The position numbers and the translations under genes are program-made. The notes below the pieces were generated by a model. That model ran no database searches, was not told the DNA's origin, and worked only from the letters and a program-made list of their open reading frames with translations. A stretch of 9,433 nt of DNA from Smithella sp. (lineage in GTDB: Bacteria > Desulfobacterota > Syntrophia > Syntrophales > Smithellaceae), in NCBI GenBank assembly GCA_012797505.1, contig JAAZOZ010000247.1, forward strand, positions 1 through 9,433, read 5' to 3'. Positions 4,326 through 9,433 of the stretch are shown here, in pieces. Numbering within the stretch: position 1 is the first letter of the stretch; each line of letters begins with the position of its first letter.

Positions 4326-6951
4326 CGCGATACGGGAAAGCTTCCTGAAATTTTTTGAGAGCAAAGGGCACACACGGGTGGCGAGTTCCCCGCTCATTCC
4401 CAAAGACGATCCCACGCTGCTTTTTACCAACGCGGGCATGGTGCAGTTTAAAAACGCTTTTCTGGGCCTGGAAAACCGCGGCTACACCAGGGCCGCCACC
4501 TGCCAGAAGTGCGCCCGCGCCGGCGGCAAGCACAACGACCTGGAAAACGTGGGCGTCACCGCGCGCCACCACACTTTTTTTGAAATGCTGGGCAACTTCT
4601 CCTTCGGCGACTATTTCAAGGAAGAAGCCATTGCCTGGGCTTGGGAATATCTCACCGACGTGGTCCGGCTCCCCAAAGAAAACCTCTGGGTGACGATTTA
4701 TGAAAACGACGATGAGGCGTTCAAAATCTGGCATGAAAAAATGAAAGTGCCGGCCGACCGCATCGTCCGGATGGGAGAGAAAAGCAATTTCTGGATGATG
4801 GGCGAAACCGGCCCCTGCGGTCCCTGCTCGGAAATCATTTTCGATCAGGGCGAAGGGACGGGCTGCGGGCGGCCCGAATGCGACATTTTCTGCGAATGCG
4901 ACCGCCACCTGGAAATCTGGAACAACGTCTTCACGCAGTTCGACCGCGATGCGTCGGGCAAACTGACGCCGCTGCCCAGGCCCAACATCGACACGGGCAT
5001 GGGGCTGGAGCGCCTCACGGCCGTCATTCAGGGCGTCAAAAGCAACTACGACACGGATCTGTTTGCGCCGATCCTGCGTTTCGTTGAAAAAACCTCCGGA
5101 AAAATCTACGGAAAAAACGCCGACAACGACATTTCCATCCGCGTGATCGCCGACCACAGCCGGGCCCTTACCTTTCTGATCGGCGACGGCATTTTGCCGG
5201 CAAACGATGGCCGCGGCTACGTGCTGAGAAGAATTTTGCGCCGCGCGGCGCGGCACGGCAAAATGCTCGGCATCGGCAAGCCGTTTTTAAACGAAGCCGC
5301 GATGGTCGTCATCGACATGATGAAATACACCTATCCGGATCTGGCCGACAAGGCGCCGTACATCACGAAAGTGATTTTAAACGAAGAGCAGCGCTTCATG
5401 GAAACGCTCGACGCGGGCCTGCGCATTCTGCAGGAAGAGACGGAAACGCTCAAAAAAGCGGGAAAGACCATCCTGCCCGGCAAGATGATTTTCAAGCTGT
5501 ACGATACCTTCGGCTTCCCCACCGACCTTACGGCGGACATCGTTAAAAAAGACGGGATCACCCTGGACACGGAAGGCTTTGAAGCCGAGATGGAGCGCCA
5601 GCGCGAACGCGCCCGCGGCGCATGGAAGGGGAGCGGCGAGGAAGCCGTGGCGGAATGCTACCTCAAGGCGTCGAGCTCCGGCGTGGCCAGCGTTTTCTGC
5701 GGTTACGAAACCGCGACGCAGGACGAAGCGAAAATCACGGCCATTTTCGTGGACGGCAAGTCCGTCGAAACGGCGCCGGCCGGCGAAAAGGCGGAAATCG
5801 TCCTGGATACGACGCCGTTTTACGGAGAGTCGGGGGGGCAGACGGGGGATACGGGTTATCTCGAAGGCGATGGATTCCGTTTTCATGTGGAAGACACGAA
5901 AAAACCCGTTGAGAATTTCATCGTCCATCAGGGCGTTATCCTGAGCGGAGAAATCAAAGTCGGCGCTGCGGCCCGCCTGATCATCGATCTGGAAAGACGC
6001 AGGGCCATCGCGGCCAACCATTCGGGCACGCATCTTTTGCAGGCGGCGCTCAAAGCCGTCCTGGGCGATCACATCAAACAGTCCGGATCGCTCGTCAACG
6101 CCGAGCGTCTGCGGTTTGACTTTACGCATTTTTCCAGGATCAGCGAGGAAGAACTGCGGCGCGTCGAAACCATCGTCAACGACATGATCCGCCGGAATGT
6201 TTCCGTGCAGACGGACGTCTGCGCGCTCGAGGAAGCGCTCAAAACCGGCGCGACGGCCGTGTTTGATGAAAAATACGGCGCGACCGTGCGCATCGTTAAA
6301 ATGGGCGAGATGAGCATGGAGCTTTGCGGCGGCACGCATGTCGAACGGACCGGCGACATCGGCTTTCTGAAAATTCTGCACGAATCGGCCATTGCCGCGG
6401 GCGTCCGCCGGATCGAAGCGGTAACGGGAAAAGAGGCCGTTTTGCATGTGCAAAAAATCGAAGAGGAATTAAAGCGGACGGCGGGCCTGTTCAAAGCCGG
6501 GCATCTGGAAGTGTTTGACCGCGCTGAAAAATTATTGAAACAGTCGCGGGATCAGGAAAAAGAGATCGAAGCCCTCAAGGGAAAACTCGCCGCCAAAGAT
6601 TCCGGCGACCTGATGGGCCGGGTGAAGGAAATCGCCGGCGTCAAGGTGCTGGCCGCGGAAGTCAGCATCGCCGACGCGAAAACCCTGCGCGATTTCGGCG
6701 ACAAACTGCGCGACCGGCTCGCCTCCGGCGTCATTCTCCTGGGGAGCAAAGCGGAAGGAAAAGCGCTGCTGCTGTGCATGGTCACCAAAGACCTGACCGG
6801 CAAATACTCCGCCGGAAACATCGTCAAGGAACTGGCCCCGCTCGTCGGCGGTAAAGGCGGCGGCCGCCCCGACATGGCCCAGGCCGGCGGCACCAAGCCG
6901 GAAAATCTGGCGGCCGTATTCCCTGCTCTGGAAAAGCTGCTTTCCGCGTAG
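4309..6951 (+). CDS. alaS: Alanyl-tRNA synthetase
   Basis: The 880-residue protein is a full-length class II enzyme that charges tRNA-Ala with alanine in the cytoplasm. The catalytic core shows motif 1 around SSPLIPKDDPTLLFTNAGM (26-44), motif 2 RHHTFFEMLGNFSFGDYF (86-103) and motif 3 NIDTGMGLERL (226-236). A helical tRNA-binding region follows to about 450. The editing domain, which hydrolyses mischarged Ser- and Gly-tRNA, has its metal ligands HSGTH (H571, H575) and CGGTH (C673, H677). A coiled segment (about 713-762) leads to the C-Ala/DHHA1 domain, with the glycine-rich GGKGGGRPDMAQAGG at 847-861. All key residues are intact. ATG 4309 is preferred over 4312 by ribosome-site spacing. It overlaps recX by 17 nt and precedes the permease by 19 nt, with no terminator visible between them. 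Confidence 0.98.
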   Translation: MMKTGDAIRESFLKFFESKGHTRVASSPLIPKDDPTLLFTNAGMVQFKNAFLGLENRGYTRAATCQKCARAGGKHNDLENVGVTARHHTFFEMLGNFSFGDYFKEEAIAWAWEYLTDVVRLPKENLWVTIYENDDEAFKIWHEKMKVPADRIVRMGEKSNFWMMGETGPCGPCSEIIFDQGEGTGCGRPECDIFCECDRHLEIWNNVFTQFDRDASGKLTPLPRPNIDTGMGLERLTAVIQGVKSNYDTDLFAPILRFVEKTSGKIYGKNADNDISIRVIADHSRALTFLIGDGILPANDGRGYVLRRILRRAARHGKMLGIGKPFLNEAAMVVIDMMKYTYPDLADKAPYITKVILNEEQRFMETLDAGLRILQEETETLKKAGKTILPGKMIFKLYDTFGFPTDLTADIVKKDGITLDTEGFEAEMERQRERARGAWKGSGEEAVAECYLKASSSGVASVFCGYETATQDEAKITAIFVDGKSVETAPAGEKAEIVLDTTPFYGESGGQTGDTGYLEGDGFRFHVEDTKKPVENFIVHQGVILSGEIKVGAAARLIIDLERRRAIAANHSGTHLLQAALKAVLGDHIKQSGSLVNAERLRFDFTHFSRISEEELRRVETIVNDMIRRNVSVQTDVCALEEALKTGATAVFDEKYGATVRIVKMGEMSMELCGGTHVERTGDIGFLKILHESAIAAGVRRIEAVTGKEAVLHVQKIEEELKRTAGLFKAGHLEVFDRAEKLLKQSRDQEKEIEALKGKLAAKDSGDLMGRVKEIAGVKVLAAEVSIADAKTLRDFGDKLRDRLASGVILLGSKAEGKALLLCMVTKDLTGKYSAGNIVKELAPLVGGKGGGRPDMAQAGGTKPENLAAVFPALEKLLSA

Positions 6952-6970
6952 AAAAAACCTGTAGCACTGC

Positions 6971-8245
6971 ATGAATATTTCCATCCTTACCCTGGCCGTC
7001 GTTTTTCTCCTGATCGCCATACGGCAAATCGGAAGCGCCAGGCTCCAGATCTGGCAAATCATGCTCGGCGGCGCCGTCTTCGTGATCCTCACGGGAGAAA
7101 TATCGCCGCGCGCAGCCTTTCACGCCATTCATTTCGACGTCATTTTCTTTCTCTTCGGCATGTTTATCATCGGGCAGGCGATGGAAGACTCCGGGTATCT
7201 CACCCATATCTGCCACATTCTGTTCGGCCGGGCAAAATCCGTCGATGCGCTGGTGCTGGCCATCCTTTTTACCATGGGAATCGGGTCTGCGGTCCTCATG
7301 AACGACACCCTCGCCATCATCGGCACCCCCATCATGCTGCTGCTGGCCCGAAGAAACCACATTTCCCCAAAGCTGCTTCTCCTTTGCCTGGCGTTTGCCA
7401 TCACCACGGGAAGCGTCATGAGTCCCATCGGAAATCCTCAGAATCTGCTGATCGCCCTGGGAGGAAACATCGGAAACCCCTTTTTGACGTTCTTCCAATA
7501 TCTGTTTGCGCCGACCATCGTCAATCTCTTCATGGCCTACATCGTCCTGAAGGTTTTGTATAAAAAAGAATTTCACCGCACGGAGCTTCAGCCCGGCATC
7601 GAGGACATCCGGCACGTGCGGCTGGCCAAAATCGCGCGTCTGTCCCTGGTCCTTGTGGTTTGCCTGATTCTGGCCAAAGTAGCTCTTGCCGTGATGAATC
7701 TTTTTACGCCCGTGCCCTTTGACTTCAAGCTGACCGCCATTGCCCTGATCGGCTGTTCGCCGATCCTGATCTACCGGTTCATGTCCAAGAAGAAAACCTA
7801 CCGGTTTCATATCCTGAGAAGAATCGACTGGTTTACCTTGGTCTTCTTCGCGTCCATGTTTGTTCTGATGGAAAGCGTTTGGCGCTCCGGATTTTTTCAA
7901 CATCTGCTTTCGGCCTTTTCGCTGAACATGACCGGCGTCCTTGTCATGATGATCCTCTCCGTGCTGGTCAGCCAGCTGATCTCCAACGTTCCAATGGTCG
8001 CGCTGTTTCTGCCGCTGATGCTTTCCGCCGGCGCCGGCGCCAAAGAGCTGATGGCGCTCGCAGCCGGCTCCACCATCGCGGGCAATCTTTTCATCCTCGG
8101 CGCAGCCAGCAACATCATTATCATTCAGCACGCGGAGAAGGAAAACCGCGGCGAAAGTCTTTCCTTTCTCGAATTCGCAAAGGCCGGAATCCCGTTGACG
8201 ATCATCAACACGGCTGTTTACCTGCTTTTTTTTGAGATCTTCTGA
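6971..8245 (+). CDS. ArsB/NhaD-type (ion transporter superfamily, SLC13-like) membrane permease
   Basis: The 424-residue protein is strongly hydrophobic, with about 11-12 likely membrane segments (for example around 3-17, 27-42, 53-72, 91-110, 134-150, 170-197, 222-243, 252-270, 286-302, 318-340, 343-355, 360-385 and 404-421). The two halves carry matching re-entrant-type signatures: NDTLAIIGTP (111-120) with TTGSVMSPIGNPQN (145-158), and SNVPMVALFLP (338-348) with STIAGNLFILGAASN (367-381). This paired layout is typical of the ion transporter superfamily that includes arsenite pump ArsB, Na+/H+ antiporter NhaD and the SLC13 anion carriers. The substrate cannot be read from the sequence; an anion or Na+-coupled role is the family expectation. 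No ars gene or ArsA is nearby. The ATG at 6971 has no clear Shine-Dalgarno, so translation may depend on coupling to alaS, whose stop is 19 nt upstream. Confidence 0.82.
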   Translation: MNISILTLAVVFLLIAIRQIGSARLQIWQIMLGGAVFVILTGEISPRAAFHAIHFDVIFFLFGMFIIGQAMEDSGYLTHICHILFGRAKSVDALVLAILFTMGIGSAVLMNDTLAIIGTPIMLLLARRNHISPKLLLLCLAFAITTGSVMSPIGNPQNLLIALGGNIGNPFLTFFQYLFAPTIVNLFMAYIVLKVLYKKEFHRTELQPGIEDIRHVRLAKIARLSLVLVVCLILAKVALAVMNLFTPVPFDFKLTAIALIGCSPILIYRFMSKKKTYRFHILRRIDWFTLVFFASMFVLMESVWRSGFFQHLLSAFSLNMTGVLVMMILSVLVSQLISNVPMVALFLPLMLSAGAGAKELMALAAGSTIAGNLFILGAASNIIIIQHAEKENRGESLSFLEFAKAGIPLTIINTAVYLLFFEIF

Positions 8246-8257
8246 ACTGAAAAACAT

Positions 8258-8286
8258 TTGACAAGAGCCCTGCTGTGCGATTACCT
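8258..8286 (+). promoter_or_regulatory. Possible promoter before the alkylsulfatase gene (weak)
   Basis: A perfect -35 hexamer TTGACA (8258-8263) lies 13 nt after the permease stop. At the 17-nt spacing the -10 would be TTACCT (8281-8286), a poor match, so the site is supported only by its -35. It is well placed to start a separate transcript for the lipoprotein gene at 8382, and would leave a leader of roughly 90 nt. Confidence 0.25.
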
Positions 8287-8318
8287 GCATCCACCGGGTT
8301 CAGTCCTTCAAGCGTGCA

Positions 8319-8353
8319 GGGCAGAATGTTGTCCTGTCCAGATTGTTTTTTTT
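8319..8353 (+). terminator. Weak hairpin plus T-run between permease and alkylsulfatase
   Basis: GGGCAG (8319-8324) can pair with CTGTCC (8334-8339), six pairs including one G-U, around a 9-nt loop. A run of eight T follows at 8346-8353, but 6 nt after the stem, which is too far for a good intrinsic terminator. It could end permease read-through, or act as an attenuator if the upstream promoter at 8258 is used. The gap 8246-8381 holds nothing else I can name. Confidence 0.22.
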
Positions 8354-8381
8354 CACAGGCAGAAAACCTCAGGAGAAAACC

Positions 8382-9433
8382 ATGAAAAGGATCGCGAAAC
8401 GAAGGGGGCTTGCGGCTCTGTGTCTGGCGGCAATATTCCTGCTCACCGGCTGCGGGAAGGATAATGGGGTTGGCGGGGTTGCCGGTGACGCCGGCAAGGC
8501 GGTCATAGCGGCAAACCAGGCTATGGCGCAAAAACTCGACTTCAGCCAGGACCGGGACTTTCAGGACGCCCAACGCGGCTTGATCGCAAAGCCCCATGGG
8601 CAGATCCGCGCGGCGGACGGAACGGTCCTGGTGGACTTTGCCGCCTTTCATTTTGTCGAGGGCGATCCGCCTCCTACGGTCAACCCAAGCCTGTGGCGTC
8701 ACGCGAAGCTCAATGCCAGGATCGGACTTTTCAAAGTTACGGACGGCATCTATCAGCTGCGCGGCTTTGATCTCGGCAACATGACGCTGATCGAAGGCAA
8801 AACCGGCTGGATCGTGGTTGATCCGCTCACCTGCCGGGAAAGCGCGGCTTTTTCCTTTGCGTTCGCCCAAAAGCACCTGGGTGAAAAGCCGGTTTCGGCA
8901 ATGATCATCACCCACAGCCACGTGGACCACTTCGGCGGCGCGCTGGGCGTTGTCTCACCGCGGGAGGCGGCATTGCGCAAGTTGCCGGTGATCGCGCCCG
9001 CAGGCTTTCTGGAAGAGTCCATCAGTGAAAACCTGATGGTGGGCACGGCGATGGGAAGGCGTTCCTCCTACCAGTTCGGAAAAGATCTGGAACGCTCCGC
9101 CAAAGGAATGGTCGATACGGGTCTGGGCAAGACCACGGCCTATGGCCGCATCGGCATCATCCGGCCCACGGTGATCATCGATCAGCCTGTTCGGGAGATG
9201 CTGGTGGACGGTCTGCGCTTCGTCTTTTACAATACGCCCGGCGCGGAAGCCCCCGCTGAAATGACGTTTGTTCTTCCTGAAAAAAAGGCGTTTTGCGGAG
9301 CGGAGCTCCTATCCCAGACCATGCACAACCTGCTGCCGGTTCGCGGGGCAAAAGTGAGAAATGCGCTGCTCTGGGCCCAATATCTTGACGACGCACTGGA
9401 ATATACCGCCGGTTGCGAGGTGTATTTCGGCCA
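8382..9433 (+). CDS. Lipoprotein alkylsulfatase, metallo-beta-lactamase fold (SdsA1/YjcS type), 3' end outside window
   Basis: The first 350 codons are present and the frame stays open to the window end; relatives are about 630-670 residues long. Residues 1-24 are a lipoprotein signal: basic MKRIAKRR, a hydrophobic stretch and the lipobox LTGC with Cys24, so export and lipid anchoring are expected. The metallo-beta-lactamase metal site is THSHVDHFGG (177-186), giving H178, H180, D182 and H183. E289 (in PGAEAPAEM) and E308 (in CGAELL) sit 19 residues apart, like the bridging glutamates of SdsA1. The following HNLLPVRGAKVRNALLWAQY (315-334) is a family hallmark. Known members hydrolyse primary alkyl sulfates such as dodecyl sulfate with zinc, releasing alcohol and sulfate. 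AGGAGA (8371-8376) precedes the ATG by 5 nt. The dimerisation and C-terminal SCP2-like domains and the distal histidine ligand are beyond the window. Confidence 0.9.
   Translation, partial: MKRIAKRRGLAALCLAAIFLLTGCGKDNGVGGVAGDAGKAVIAANQAMAQKLDFSQDRDFQDAQRGLIAKPHGQIRAADGTVLVDFAAFHFVEGDPPPTVNPSLWRHAKLNARIGLFKVTDGIYQLRGFDLGNMTLIEGKTGWIVVDPLTCRESAAFSFAFAQKHLGEKPVSAMIITHSHVDHFGGALGVVSPREAALRKLPVIAPAGFLEESISENLMVGTAMGRRSSYQFGKDLERSAKGMVDTGLGKTTAYGRIGIIRPTVIIDQPVREMLVDGLRFVFYNTPGAEAPAEMTFVLPEKKAFCGAELLSQTMHNLLPVRGAKVRNALLWAQYLDDALEYTAGCEVYFG

Noticed and set aside
4072..6453. Two further long minus-strand open frames (4072-5256 and 5377-6453) inside recX/alaS
   Set aside because: Fully covered by recX and alaS with intact motifs; composition is that of reversed coding sequence.
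6971..8245. Specific naming of the permease as arsenite efflux pump ArsB
   Set aside because: Only superfamily features are visible; there are no neighbouring arsenic genes and the signature loops do not allow a substrate to be named.
6824..8290. Open frame of about 488 codons on the minus strand across the permease
   Set aside because: Antisense shadow: very hydrophilic, with many His, Gln, Asp and Lys residues, the mirror of hydrophobic codons on the plus strand; no domain is seen.

Overview
The window is a stretch of bacterial chromosome carrying mostly conserved housekeeping genes. The plus strand holds the series pgpA - cinA - thpR - recA - recX - alaS - membrane permease. After a short gap comes the first half of a lipoprotein alkylsulfatase, also on the plus strand. 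A divergent mobB start lies at the left edge on the minus strand. I see no insertion sequence, phage gene, CRISPR array, rRNA or tRNA, and no coding stretch whose base use stands out from its neighbours.

Organism (inference): the order pgpA-cinA-thpR-recA-recX-alaS, with PgpA rather than the PgsA typical of Firmicutes and with alaS directly after recX, fits Desulfobacterota (former Deltaproteobacteria). Together with the moderately GC-rich coding sequence it suggests something near the Geobacter or Syntrophus/Smithella lineages. This is a guess from gene order and protein style; it was not tested by a search.

Region by region: 1-128 is the N-terminal 42 codons of mobB (molybdenum cofactor nucleotide attachment), minus strand. 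129-295 is a divergent control region. It has a nested dyad on the mobB side (171-222) and a sigma70-like promoter (229-258) whose -10 runs into a perfect GAAC-N4-GTTC palindrome (257-268), the form of a Gram-positive-type LexA (SOS) box. 296-4325 runs pgpA (lipid phosphatase), cinA (NMN deamidase/competence-damage protein), thpR (RNA 2',3'-cyclic phosphodiesterase), recA (recombinase and SOS co-protease) and recX (RecA modulator). Two perfect or near-perfect hairpins (2047-2094) sit between cinA and thpR, and a possible internal promoter lies before recA. alaS (4309-6951) overlaps the end of recX by 17 nt. A 424-residue permease of the ArsB/NhaD ion-transporter superfamily follows 19 nt later. 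The lipoprotein alkylsulfatase begins at 8382 and runs off the window.

How the genes work together: if the palindrome at 257-268 is a LexA operator, recA could be induced from a promoter about 2.5 kb upstream, together with CinA, whose C-terminal domain deamidates the NMN released by NAD-dependent DNA ligase. RecX, starting 1 nt after recA, would keep RecA filaments in check. The permease and the alkylsulfatase look like an accessory pair at the edge of the housekeeping block, but a functional link is only suggested by proximity. I did not find a convincing undescribed system here; the control elements and the sulfatase are the parts most worth a second look.
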